Shown: positions 6,545 through 14,217, numbered from the stretch's first letter. The stretch: 20,943 bases of DNA from Verrucolacustris sp044348085 (GCA_044348085.1 JBIKTM010000064.1:1-20943); one strand, 5' to 3'. A program made the numbers and translations. The notes: generated by a model not told the origin, from the sequence alone.

Positions 6545-7443
6545 AATCCTACCCCCAGCCCTGCGAATTGCCCCGCGTATGCGTGTCCCGCGAACGCGGG
6601 AGCTTAAACCCTTCATCCCTTAATCCCTTAACCCCACGCCGCCCTGCGGCGGCGTTCACCCTCATCGAACTCATGGCCGCCACGACAGTCCTGTCGGTGA
6701 TTCTGCTGATGATGGTCGGCATGCAGGATCAGATGTCCAAGGCTTGGTCGAACTCCAACCGCCGAACCGACGCCACCCGCGAAGCTCGCGCCGCCTGTCT
6801 CCTTATGGCTCGAGACCTTTCTACTTTTGCCATGCGCGGAAAAGCCTTTGGTCGATTCGATAGCTTTCCAACCAATCTAACCAACGCGGGTGTCCCTTTT
6901 TACTACTACAACGGATCGGGGGGACTTGCCCCAGGGGGCGCTCCGAATTGCGCCCAATTCTTTGGCCTCATTCCCCAAGCCAGCAAAACCAACGACCCTG
7001 CCGATATCGCAATGGTTGGATACTATATCGCCCCAGCCACCAATACCAACGTCAATGGCTTCGTCACAACCAGCTACAATCTTTTTCGTTACTACATCGC
7101 CCCGTCAAACGCCGCTACCGGAATTGCCACTTGGCTGTCTTCCCCTAACGGGACCGCTCCCAATCTTTTCACTAACATTACCACCAACAGTGAAATCCTT
7201 GCCCGCAACGCCTGCAATCTTCAAATCATAATCTATTCAGGCACGACTATGAGTAACGGCCTCAACTTCAGCAACAAGGGATCTTCCAGCGGATTTTATC
7301 GGGGAAACAAAATGGGGATCGAACTCTCCTTTTACCCCGATGATACAGCCCAAAAAATCACGAACACAGCTTGGATGAACACGAATAATATTCAAAAATA
7401 CGCCCGCTCCTTCGAATTTAAAATCGATTGTCCCAATGATTAA
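6541..7443 (+). CDS. Verru_Chthon cassette protein C, GspJ-like minor pseudopilin
   Basis: A 300-residue protein with AAAFTLIELMAATTVLSVIL (Phe39 as +1, Glu43 as +5) and then MSKAWSNSNRRTDATREARA, which fits GspJ/PilW-like pseudopilins and cassette protein C (TIGR02599, from memory). I chose the TTG at 6541 because it overlaps the preceding TGA as TTGA, mirroring the ATGA coupling upstream; a GTG at 6583 is possible. The 38-residue leader is unusually long and is made largely of repeat-like DNA: a CCCGCG-AA-CGCGGG hairpin, TTCATCCCTTAA-type repeats and a CGCCGCC hairpin. The C-terminal half is Asn/Thr/Ser-rich with aromatic clusters. The gene overlaps the next by 8 bases. Confidence 0.83.
   Translation: MKSYPQPCELPRVCVSRERGSLNPSSLNPLTPRRPAAAFTLIELMAATTVLSVILLMMVGMQDQMSKAWSNSNRRTDATREARAACLLMARDLSTFAMRGKAFGRFDSFPTNLTNAGVPFYYYNGSGGLAPGGAPNCAQFFGLIPQASKTNDPADIAMVGYYIAPATNTNVNGFVTTSYNLFRYYIAPSNAATGIATWLSSPNGTAPNLFTNITTNSEILARNACNLQIIIYSGTTMSNGLNFSNKGSSSGFYRGNKMGIELSFYPDDTAQKITNTAWMNTNNIQKYARSFEFKIDCPND
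6587..6600. repeat. Perfect hairpin in leader of cassette protein C
   Basis: CCCGCG (6587-6592), AA, CGCGGG (6595-6600), with GTCCCGCG on the left as in the palindromic element at 3893-3910. It may be another, more distant member of that family or a degenerate remnant. It lies in codons for the non-conserved leader. Confidence 0.4.
6637..6654. repeat. GC-rich hairpin before the prepilin cleavage codons
   Basis: CGCCGCC (6637-6643), loop CTGC, GGCGGCG (6648-6654). Same stem and same position relative to the mature pilin codons as the hairpin at 5960-5977. Confidence 0.55.
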
Positions 7444-10400
7444 AACTCCCATGAAAACTTTTTCCCAGAAAAAACTTTGGATCAACTCCCCCAGCTTTGC
7501 CCTGATCAGCGTTCTCGCACTTGTCTCTTTGGCCGCCTTGACCGCCACCGCATTCTTGGCCTCCGCCCGGCTTGAGCGCCAAGCCACCAGTTCTATCGGG
7601 AACGCCACACGGCTCGAAATGGCTTTGAATTCGGGCAAAGTCTGTGCTTCCCAAGTCATCAACGACAACTCGCAGGCAGACGTCGGTGGCAATACCCATA
7701 TCGTCACCTACTGGCGGGGGAATAACGTTAACGACTGGACCAACGAACTGGGCTATCCCTTCATCGGCCAAATCAGAACGAATGGCGGTCGGGACAATGC
7801 CATATGGCACTACTTCCCCCTCTTCAGTCCCGCAGGCGTCACCAATCTCGACACCAACGTCATCCAAACCGCCATGCGCTTCACTAATACCCACCAAGGA
7901 ACATTTTCCAACGATATGCAAGCTTACATGTCATCAACGAACGGTACCAACGGGTTTGTTGCCTCACCCGGCCTAAATCATCCTAGATGCGTTCAAATAC
8001 CCCTTCTTGGAGGCCGCACCTCACCCCCCGTGGGGTGGGTCTACCTGAATCAAGAAAAGCGAAGGCCAGGCAGCAATTTAACCAACACTTCTCCCGCCGT
8101 CCGCATTGCCTGGTTTGCTGAAGACCTAGAAGGCCTCATCGATGCCGAACGCATGGGCGGCCTCACTTCCCGCCCCTCCGGAACCAATTCAGAGGAAATC
8201 TCGATCTCCAACGCGACGGGCACCAACGGCGCCCTCTTGTCCAGCGTTGCTACATTCACCAATAACCGCAAAGCCTACATTTCCTATGGTCTGCTCGCTT
8301 CGACCAATGTCAGCGGTTTGGCCAATCCAACCAACGCCCGATACTTTGCCAGCGGCCTTCGCGCTTGGGCCCCCACCAATTCCGCTCTCAATAACGGCGC
8401 CTTGGCTTGGATTCCCGCTGGAATTCCCATAAGTGGAAGCTCGACCGCCCCGAAGGGTTATACCAACCAGGGCTACACAAAATTAAACCTGAACAATCTT
8501 GTCTCCGGAACGCCGGCGGCTTCGGTGGCCAATATCGCCGCCGTGATCACGAATAATCTCCCCGGTTTCACCAATCGTGCAGGGGGCATGGCCGGAGGAA
8601 CCTATGTTTCAAACATTGCCGCCAATATCAGAGACTATGCGGATACCGACAGCGATCCGACCTACATTGCTCCCGATGTCCGCGGATCTGAGGCAGTCGC
8701 TTGGCCAAACGAAATCATTTATCAGGTCACTTTCAGCAACACCGACACGCTCGCCACGGGAGGTGGTTTTCAGTATGCCTTCAAATTCAAGCAGTATATC
8801 GAAACATGGAATATTCATAACACCAATGTTCCAACGGGATCCCTTAGCATCTCGAACAATCTTGAGATTTTAGTGCGAATTCCGGGAACTGGTGGCAATA
8901 CATTTTCTTTGGCTAGTTTAGCAACGGAAGATCAGAAAACACAGATCGCTACCAACGTAGCATCCGCCCCCGCCACTCTCCGACCAGGGGAGTTTGGCAT
9001 GCTGGAAACCCCCGAACAGACCTTTATCTATTTTGCGGACGGCGCGACGAACGCTACCAATGTGATCTTCCAAGACTGTGGCAACAACCAAGTAGTTATT
9101 CGGCCCACCAACTCCAGCAGCGCCCCCCTCACCCGAACCATAGCAGGCATGCAGATTTATTCCGCAACGAATCTTGGCGGCACACTTACAACCGGCTCAG
9201 GCTGGTTGACAGCGAACCAGTTTGCATCTGCCATCCTGGCACCAAATGTTTATCGGTCGGGAGTCACCACCGTGGGCGGAGATCCACGAGCTCAATTTTT
9301 TCTACGAGATTGGCAAGTCAAATGTAGCCCCTACGTGAACTACTCAAGCCCTGGAGGAAGAAATTACGAGCAGGGAAATGCTTCCTTTCCGAATTCCGAG
9401 GTAAACCCGCAACTTTTTTGGCCCGATGGCGGCAGGACAATCGCAGGGGATAAGGGCGCAAACCCCGGCAATTTCAGTCAAAGACCCAACACTCTTTACG
9501 CTGGCAAGGTGGGCACGTGGTCTACCAACTTATCTCTAGCCCGGATCAACAACTCCGGATCCTTTAGTAACGTCTGTGAACTGGGGAATATCTTTGATCC
9601 CATGCAGTGGGCAGACACCACTCAATTGCCAGCAGCTGCTGGTGGCCAGAGAGGTCTTTGGACCAATCTTTCTGCGGCCGCGACCAACGATCCCCGTTTT
9701 TGCGGCCGGAGTTCTCTGCGGATCGGTCGGCCCGAGTTTACTCCCTTTGCCTTCACGAACATGTACGGCAACAGCATCCCCTCTATTCCAAATATGGGAA
9801 TGTCATCAGCCGCTCTACTCGATCTTTTTGCCACGACCAATGGCACCAGTGTTGCGGGAGGACCATACACCTTGGGCGGAGGAAAAATTAACCTCAACAC
9901 CGCCCCTGCACCTGTCCTTCGCGCCTTGGCAGGAGGAATTCGTCTTACCAGCGATCCTATGCTGACTGGGGTGGGTGGAAGCGGAACCAACTTCCCCATC
10001 CCCTCAGCCATGGCTGAAGCCTTTGCCCAAGGAGTCATGCGCTTTCGCTCCAAATACCCCATCCTCACCCCTAGCCACCTCTGCTTCATTGGAACAGATC
10101 CATCTTGGCCCAATACCAACACTTGGCCTCTCAACGCTGTCTTTGGAAATACCAACTCAATCGCTCTTTCAACTGTCCCCGGGAATACTTTGAGCACCAC
10201 CAGGGTTAATGTGACCGCGTGGAACGATCAAGCCGCGGAAGAGTGGTTTTCCAAGATATACGCACTGTCTTCATGCCAGAGTCATAACTTTCGCATTTAC
10301 GTCGTCGCTCAACTGGTCGCCACTAACAGCTCGGGTCAAACCAACGCCATCGGTCCACTCGTAAAGAAATATTACCAGATTTATGCCCGGAATGGCTCCT

Positions 10401-10501
10401 CCGCAGCTGCCCTACCTGATACCACCACTTACCCTGGCAACACGATCTACTCATGGAAACCATCCGTCGGAGTAATCGACATTTCTAAATCCGATTACTA
10501 A
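7436..10501 (+). CDS. Verru_Chthon cassette protein A, giant GspK-like protein
   Basis: A 1021-residue protein with a basic N-terminus, one hydrophobic segment (about residues 20-43, SFALISVLALVSLAALTATA) and then ASARLERQATSS. The segment resembles a prepilin helix without the +5 Glu, as in GspK/PilX. The remaining ~970 residues are Asn/Thr/Gly-rich and should be periplasmic or exported. In the family (TIGR02600, from memory) this is the large last member of the cassette; typical GspK is near 300 residues, so it is about three times larger. ATG 7436 overlaps the preceding gene by 8 bases; ATG 7451 is an alternative. In T2SS, GspK with GspI and GspJ forms the pseudopilus tip; by analogy this protein could carry a large tip domain that recognises a substrate. 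That last step is inference. Confidence 0.85.
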   Translation: MIKTPMKTFSQKKLWINSPSFALISVLALVSLAALTATAFLASARLERQATSSIGNATRLEMALNSGKVCASQVINDNSQADVGGNTHIVTYWRGNNVNDWTNELGYPFIGQIRTNGGRDNAIWHYFPLFSPAGVTNLDTNVIQTAMRFTNTHQGTFSNDMQAYMSSTNGTNGFVASPGLNHPRCVQIPLLGGRTSPPVGWVYLNQEKRRPGSNLTNTSPAVRIAWFAEDLEGLIDAERMGGLTSRPSGTNSEEISISNATGTNGALLSSVATFTNNRKAYISYGLLASTNVSGLANPTNARYFASGLRAWAPTNSALNNGALAWIPAGIPISGSSTAPKGYTNQGYTKLNLNNLVSGTPAASVANIAAVITNNLPGFTNRAGGMAGGTYVSNIAANIRDYADTDSDPTYIAPDVRGSEAVAWPNEIIYQVTFSNTDTLATGGGFQYAFKFKQYIETWNIHNTNVPTGSLSISNNLEILVRIPGTGGNTFSLASLATEDQKTQIATNVASAPATLRPGEFGMLETPEQTFIYFADGATNATNVIFQDCGNNQVVIRPTNSSSAPLTRTIAGMQIYSATNLGGTLTTGSGWLTANQFASAILAPNVYRSGVTTVGGDPRAQFFLRDWQVKCSPYVNYSSPGGRNYEQGNASFPNSEVNPQLFWPDGGRTIAGDKGANPGNFSQRPNTLYAGKVGTWSTNLSLARINNSGSFSNVCELGNIFDPMQWADTTQLPAAAGGQRGLWTNLSAAATNDPRFCGRSSLRIGRPEFTPFAFTNMYGNSIPSIPNMGMSSAALLDLFATTNGTSVAGGPYTLGGGKINLNTAPAPVLRALAGGIRLTSDPMLTGVGGSGTNFPIPSAMAEAFAQGVMRFRSKYPILTPSHLCFIGTDPSWPNTNTWPLNAVFGNTNSIALSTVPGNTLSTTRVNVTAWNDQAAEEWFSKIYALSSCQSHNFRIYVVAQLVATNSSGQTNAIGPLVKKYYQIYARNGSSAAALPDTTTYPGNTIYSWKPSVGVIDISKSDY

Positions 10502-10605
10502 ATTAATTTACTCGCCAAACATTCACGTTTTTTTATTTTATGACAACAAATAACCCCAACCAGACAAGAAGTTTTTCCAACTAGTCTCCGTAGAGCATAC
10601 TTTTT

Positions 10606-11307
10606 ATGAAATCACATGACAAAGCCCCTGCTTGGTGGGTTCGCTTTTCCCAAGGCATAAAGAAGGTCTTCTCCTTAGCCGCAATAGTATGCCTAATTTT
10701 TGGCCAACGGTTGTGTGCCCAGTCCCTCACAGGCGGAGAAACCAACCAGCCCGCTCGCCTTTGCATCGCTCTTGCACAACCTGGGGAGAATGAGACCGTA
10801 GCTTGGAATCAAGGCAAGCCGATGTGGAAGCGGCCAGCCTATCCGGGGTACGCAATGGGTGATTACACCCTGCCAACCGGCCCTCTAACGCTGGAGCTGC
10901 GTCATCCATCTCGACCTGTGTCCGTCATTAAGGAAAAGCTCGTCGGGGGAAAATGCTATCTTCTTGTAGTCGACAAAAAACCCAACCAAGACCCAAAGAC
11001 CCAAGAACAATATCCCATGATCACAGATACCCGTTGGATAGAATTGCCATGGGGAAAACCGTCTGGCCAATCCGCAATCTTTGCTTATGGCGCTGGCCCA
11101 AATCCGATAACGCTTCGCCCGAATAACAAGACCATAAATCTATCCCCTGGTCAGGTCACAAAAATATCCGATGGATACGCTCTGCTATCCGATTCTGCTG
11201 GAAATCCCTTGATGGACTTCAATCCAACTGGTGATACTTTTTTTCTTCTAGTACTTTTTTTTGATTCTTCAGGCAAGCTTGCGCCGATTCGGTGCCACTA
11301 CTACTAA
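10606..11307 (+). CDS. Secreted protein of unknown function downstream of the cassette
   Basis: A 233-residue protein starting at ATG 10606. The N-terminus has a long basic n-region, a hydrophobic core (VFSLAAIVCLIFG, about 21-33) and a likely signal-peptidase site near A38-S40. The mature part looks beta-rich, with ARLCIALAQPGENETVAW, LTLELRHPSRPVSVI and GGKCYLLVVD, then a second half with LRPNNKTINLSPGQVTKISD. I do not recognise a named family. It follows cassette protein A by 104 bases in the same orientation, with no terminator visible in between, so co-transcription is plausible and it may be a partner or cargo of the pseudopilus (inference). No clear ribosome binding site is visible. 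The sequence ends with CHYY, and the gene converges with the Nif3-type gene 31 bases away. Confidence 0.72.
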   Translation: MKSHDKAPAWWVRFSQGIKKVFSLAAIVCLIFGQRLCAQSLTGGETNQPARLCIALAQPGENETVAWNQGKPMWKRPAYPGYAMGDYTLPTGPLTLELRHPSRPVSVIKEKLVGGKCYLLVVDKKPNQDPKTQEQYPMITDTRWIELPWGKPSGQSAIFAYGAGPNPITLRPNNKTINLSPGQVTKISDGYALLSDSAGNPLMDFNPTGDTFFLLVLFFDSSGKLAPIRCHYY

Positions 11308-11338
11308 TCGCTATCTCGACTACGATGATCAAATCAAT

Positions 11339-12130
11339 TTAAACATAAAAACTTCTTAAGATTCTTTGACTCTTCAGCGCTTTACCCAACACCCTCACCC
11401 CAAACACCTCCGTCTCCCGATGCCCACCCAAAATCAGGTTGATGCCTAGCTCTTTTGCCTTCACCTCCGTCGGATAATTGGCCTCTCCCGTGATCAACGT
11501 GTCTAGCCCCGCCATCATCACCTGATCCAAATCCCCAAATCCCCCCGTCACAATTCCAATCCTCCGACATATCCTCGGTCCACCCTCAATAACCTTCACA
11601 CTGCTCGCCAACCCTTCGAAGCTCCCCCCCCGACTCCGTCGGGGCCGGGAGCGAAGTAGGGTCACTCGACTCACCTTGTTGATCAACTGCCTCAAACTCG
11701 CCCTCCCACCCTCCACCATTAAACCAATCTCCTTTCCCATTGCCTTTCCAAATCTTTTCCGTCTCCACTTCTCCAACCCCAAGGCCCTCAGGAGGCCGAT
11801 CGAATTTCCCAACACGGGATGCGCGTCCAACGGAAGATGGGAGGAGTAAATCGCCACTCCCAATCTCTTTGCCTCCCGAATCCGTTTTGCCCGTATCTTC
11901 CGATCCAATGCTGAACTCCCCCAAAACAGCCCGTGATGAACAATCAGAAAATCCACCTTCTCTTTACCCGCTTTTCGAATCGATTCCAGATCCGCATCCA
12001 CCGCCCACCCAATCTTTTCCACGATCCGGTTATGAGACACCTGCAGCCCGTTCTTTGCCCCAGGATAGTCTCGGAACTTTTTTGTCTCCAAAATCCTGTC
12101 ACACTCATTGGCTAACACTCGCGGGGTCAT
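11339..12130 (-). CDS. Nif3/DUF34-family dinuclear metal-binding protein with an internal palindromic-repeat insertion
   Basis: A 263-residue protein starting at ATG 12130. Family motifs: VDFLIVHHGLFW (His65, His66), YSSHLPLDAHP (Asp102) and GGHRETE (His237, Glu241). These match the five metal ligands of Nif3-like proteins, which in E. coli YbgI lie, as I recall, at 63, 64, 101, 215 and 219. The first three shift by 1-2 residues but the last two by about 22. The extra length coincides with residues about 157-174 (TLLRSRPRRSRGGSFEGL), encoded by the palindromic element at 11612-11661. The insertion is in frame and in a loop between the two conserved halves. Substrates of the family are debated (GTP cyclohydrolase-like or metal-related). 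A longer open frame to 12226 is only repeat DNA. The start has a weak GGGA upstream. Confidence 0.88.
   Translation of the reverse strand: MTPRVLANECDRILETKKFRDYPGAKNGLQVSHNRIVEKIGWAVDADLESIRKAGKEKVDFLIVHHGLFWGSSALDRKIRAKRIREAKRLGVAIYSSHLPLDAHPVLGNSIGLLRALGLEKWRRKRFGKAMGKEIGLMVEGGRASLRQLINKVSRVTLLRSRPRRSRGGSFEGLASSVKVIEGGPRICRRIGIVTGGFGDLDQVMMAGLDTLITGEANYPTEVKAKELGINLILGGHRETEVFGVRVLGKALKSQRILRSFYV
11612..11661. repeat. Palindromic element (CCCTTCGAAG family), copy 2, inside a coding region
   Basis: CCCTTCGAAG (11612-11621) and GCGAAGTAGGG (11651-11661) match the outer words at 3884-3919. The inside holds a longer C/G-rich hairpin (CCCCGAC ... GTCGGGG). On the minus strand it is read in frame within the Nif3-type gene and adds about 17 Arg/Ser/Gly-rich residues. 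Length differs from copy 1 (50 versus 36 bases) because of the inner hairpin. Confidence 0.65.
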
Positions 12131-12170
12131 AAATGATTTGTATCCCAAAGATGCTTTGAATCCAAACCCG

Positions 12171-12196
12171 CGGCGCCCACCAATGGGCGCCCTACA
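12171..12196 (-). repeat. REP-like hairpin with GTAG head, unit 1
   Basis: Minus-strand reading: TGTAGG head, then stem GGCGCCCA, loop TTGG, TGGGCGCC (arms 12184-12191 and 12172-12179). It lies between the divergent Nif3 and RluA genes, upstream of both. Confidence 0.65.
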
Positions 12197-12231
12197 TATC
12201 AGCGAGCCACCCGTGCTCTTATTCAATCCTC

Positions 12232-12258
12232 ATGTTGGGCGGGCATCTTGCCCGCCAT
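12232..12258 (+). repeat. REP-like hairpin, unit 2
   Basis: ATGTTGGGC... with stem GGCGGGC (12238-12244), loop ATCTT, GCCCGCC (12250-12256), and CAT at the end. Head GTTG instead of GTAG. Nearly identical to 14218-14244 and 19717-19740. It lies in opposite orientation to unit 1. Confidence 0.7.
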
Positions 12259-12333
12259 CAGACGTCACCCAATCAAGCTGGATCGCAGATTTTTCTCAAA
12301 CGCTGTATATCTTTGAGAGCATCCCTAACCCTC

Positions 12334-13086
12334 ATGAATCCCCAACCCTCTGTTGTCCTCGAACACCCCTCTTTTCTGATCGTCGATAAACCGTCCGGAT
12401 GGCTCGTTCATCCCACCCGTCCCGATGGAACTTTCACGCTCATCGACTGGCTCCGCGACCAGTATCCCGATGAATTCCTTTCCCTCGTCAGCCGACTCGA
12501 CCGCGAGACGTCCGGCCTTCTTCTGGTGGCAAGGGGCAAAGAAAACGCCTCCTTGTTTGGTAAAATGCAGCAACGCCGGGAAATTCATAAGTCATACCTC
12601 GCCCTTGTTCATGGGCGGCCCCCTGAATATGGCCTGATCGACCAGCCCCTCGACCGACTCGGCAAACATCAACCCAGCCGAATCTATATGCGACAAGCCG
12701 TCATCCCCGGCACCTACCCCGCACAGACCGAGTACAAAACCCTCAAAACACGTACCCACCCCAAATTTGGAGAGATAAGCCTTGTTGATGCCTCCCCTAG
12801 GACCGGCCGACTCCACCAAATCCGTGCACATTTCGAATTTATTGGGTTTCCAGTCCTAAATGACAAGATTTACGGCCAAAAAGATGAAGTTTTCATAGAC
12901 TATATCGATAAAGACACTAGAAACGCGCCAAAAATGGCAAGACATAGCCTACATTCTGCTAAATTGTCCTTTGTTTTAGGCACAGAGGCGATTTGTCAGG
13001 AAATTGCGCTGCCTGAGGATCTGGCCGAAATTTGGAACGCCGCAAATCTGGTAGGGACGCGTATCCCTACGCGTCCATGTGAATGA
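12334..13086 (+). CDS. RluA-family RNA pseudouridine synthase
   Basis: A 250-residue protein with the family order: FLIVDKPSGWLVHP near the start, the catalytic motif SRLDRETSGLLLVAR with Asp56 as the nucleophile, YLALVHGRP, and DASPRTGRLHQIRAHFEFIG with PVLNDKIYG. These are hallmarks of RluA/RluC/RluD/TruC enzymes that isomerise uridine to pseudouridine in rRNA or tRNA. It lacks an N-terminal S4 domain. The start at ATG 12334 is set by homology; an upstream open frame from 12232 is only repeat DNA. The last 11 residues (from V240) are encoded by a palindromic repeat, so the natural C-terminus was probably overwritten. The specific target uridine cannot be told. Confidence 0.92.
   Translation: MNPQPSVVLEHPSFLIVDKPSGWLVHPTRPDGTFTLIDWLRDQYPDEFLSLVSRLDRETSGLLLVARGKENASLFGKMQQRREIHKSYLALVHGRPPEYGLIDQPLDRLGKHQPSRIYMRQAVIPGTYPAQTEYKTLKTRTHPKFGEISLVDASPRTGRLHQIRAHFEFIGFPVLNDKIYGQKDEVFIDYIDKDTRNAPKMARHSLHSAKLSFVLGTEAICQEIALPEDLAEIWNAANLVGTRIPTRPCE
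13051..13079 (+). repeat. REP-like hairpin, unit 3, forming the 3' end of the RluA-type gene
   Basis: GTAGG head (13051), perfect 9-base stem GGACGCGTA (13055-13063), loop TCCC, TACGCGTCC (13068-13076). It is translated as VGTRIPTRP at the end of the pseudouridine synthase. Confidence 0.7.
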
Positions 13087-13112
13087 CCGAAACCCCAAGA
13101 CCTTGGTAGGAG

Positions 13113-13140
13113 GTAGGGCGGCCAGTCCCTTGGCCGCCTA
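13113..13140 (+). repeat. REP-like hairpin, unit 4
   Basis: GTAGG head (13113), stem GGCGGCCA (13117-13124), loop GTCCCT, TGGCCGCC (13131-13138). Intergenic between the RluA-type and subtilase genes. The loop GTCCC is shared with the unit at 14784-14810 although the stem differs by a compensated base pair. Confidence 0.72.
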
Positions 13141-13163
13141 ATTGAACCTTCAATTTTATGAAT

Positions 13164-13181
13164 ACAGCCGAAGTAGGCTGT
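13164..13181. repeat. Small perfect hairpin before the subtilase gene
   Basis: ACAGCC (13164-13169), loop GAAGTA, GGCTGT (13176-13181), about 57 bases upstream of the subtilase ATG. There is no T-run, so it is not a typical terminator; a possible leader structure. Confidence 0.35.
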
Positions 13182-13237
13182 AACAGCCCGCCCAACGAAT
13201 CTTGAAATTTAAGTTTGAGCTCTGAGCCTGACCGCTT

Positions 13238-14164
13238 ATGAAATCGCCTATGCCCTACCCCATTTACCGGCTTCCCCCCTTCAAGGTCGATAAAGTCATG
13301 TTGGCCACAGCCGAAACAATCGACTGGGGACTCAAACTCCTCGGCATCCCACCTCTCTGGAAAGAAACCCAAGGCGAAGGCACCAAGGTGGCCGTCCTAG
13401 ATACTGGAATCGCCCTCGAACATCCCGACCTACAACCTGCAATCCTGGAAGCCCGCGACTTCACCCGCAGCCCCTCCGCAGCCTATGACGCCCAAGGTCA
13501 CGGTACTCACGTCTCGGGCATCATTGCCGCCAGACGCAACGCCAAAGGAATCGTCGGAGTCGCTCCCCAATCGAAAATCATCGCGGCCAAAGTTCTAAAC
13601 GACGAAGGGGCCGGAACTTCCCAAGACATCGTCGCCGGCATCCACTGGGCGATCGAATCTGGGGCCGACATTCTGTCGATGAGCCTGGGCAGCCCAGAAC
13701 CCGACGAAGAGATTCACCAAGCCCTCCTTAACGCTATCTCGAAAGGCATCTTCGTGATCACCGCCGCTGGCAACGAAGGCCCTGACCTCGACACCGTGGG
13801 CTACCCAGCAGGCTTTCCTGAAATGGTAGCCGTCGGTTCGATCGACCGCCGAAAACGCCTCTCCCAATTCTCGTCTCGTGGCCGACAGGTCGATGTGGTG
13901 GCTCCAGGCGATGAGATCACCTCCTGCTATCCTCCTCGCAGTTACGCCACCCTCAGCGGCACCTCGATGGCTACCCCCTTTGTCTCCGGCGTAGTTGCCC
14001 TCGCTCTGGCGAAACACCGAAAAATAGGAGGAAAGACGCCTCTCCGCACCCAGCAGGATCTCATCGAACACTTGTGCCGCACCTCCGCCGATGCCGGCTT
14101 GGCCGGGTTCGACCCTCTCTATGGTTGCGGAATCATCAATCCGGCAAAGTTGCTTAAGGGGTAA
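13238..14164 (+). CDS. Subtilisin-like serine protease (S8), intracellular type
   Basis: A 308-residue protease with the complete catalytic set: Asp55 in VAVLDTGI, His88 in GHGTHVSG, oxyanion-hole Asn179 in AAGNEG and Ser243 in GTSMATPF. There is no signal peptide and no inhibitor-type propeptide. Instead the N-terminus reads YRLPPFKVDKV (10-20), followed by LGIPPLW before the catalytic core. This closely parallels the short N-terminal extension (RLIPYK-VDKV) of Bacillus intracellular subtilisins, which there lies across the active site and is removed on activation. The length (about 310) also matches that group. So I infer a cytoplasmic protease kept inactive until N-terminal cleavage. The start ATG 13238 has no strong ribosome binding site; ATG 13250 is an alternative. 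Confidence 0.9.
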   Translation: MKSPMPYPIYRLPPFKVDKVMLATAETIDWGLKLLGIPPLWKETQGEGTKVAVLDTGIALEHPDLQPAILEARDFTRSPSAAYDAQGHGTHVSGIIAARRNAKGIVGVAPQSKIIAAKVLNDEGAGTSQDIVAGIHWAIESGADILSMSLGSPEPDEEIHQALLNAISKGIFVITAAGNEGPDLDTVGYPAGFPEMVAVGSIDRRKRLSQFSSRGRQVDVVAPGDEITSCYPPRSYATLSGTSMATPFVSGVVALALAKHRKIGGKTPLRTQQDLIEHLCRTSADAGLAGFDPLYGCGIINPAKLLKG

Positions 14165-14217
14165 GCAACATTCCTAGGGGCCTAATCCAAATACCCCGTG
14201 CCCAGATTCCCAACCTT

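Noticed and set aside
7237..7921. Minus-strand open frames opposite cassette proteins C and A
   Set aside because: They overlap two clearly coding, translationally coupled genes and resemble antisense translation.
12131..12226. Extended start of the Nif3-type protein at 12226
   Set aside because: The extra 32 residues are encoded by a REP-like unit and flanking DNA; homologues begin near the Met encoded at 12130.
12232..12333. Extended start of the RluA-type protein
   Set aside because: The extra residues come from a REP-like hairpin and have no family similarity; ATG 12334 fits the usual N-terminus.
13595..14071. Minus-strand open frame of 158 codons opposite the subtilase
   Set aside because: Shadow of the subtilase reading frame, whose catalytic motifs are complete.
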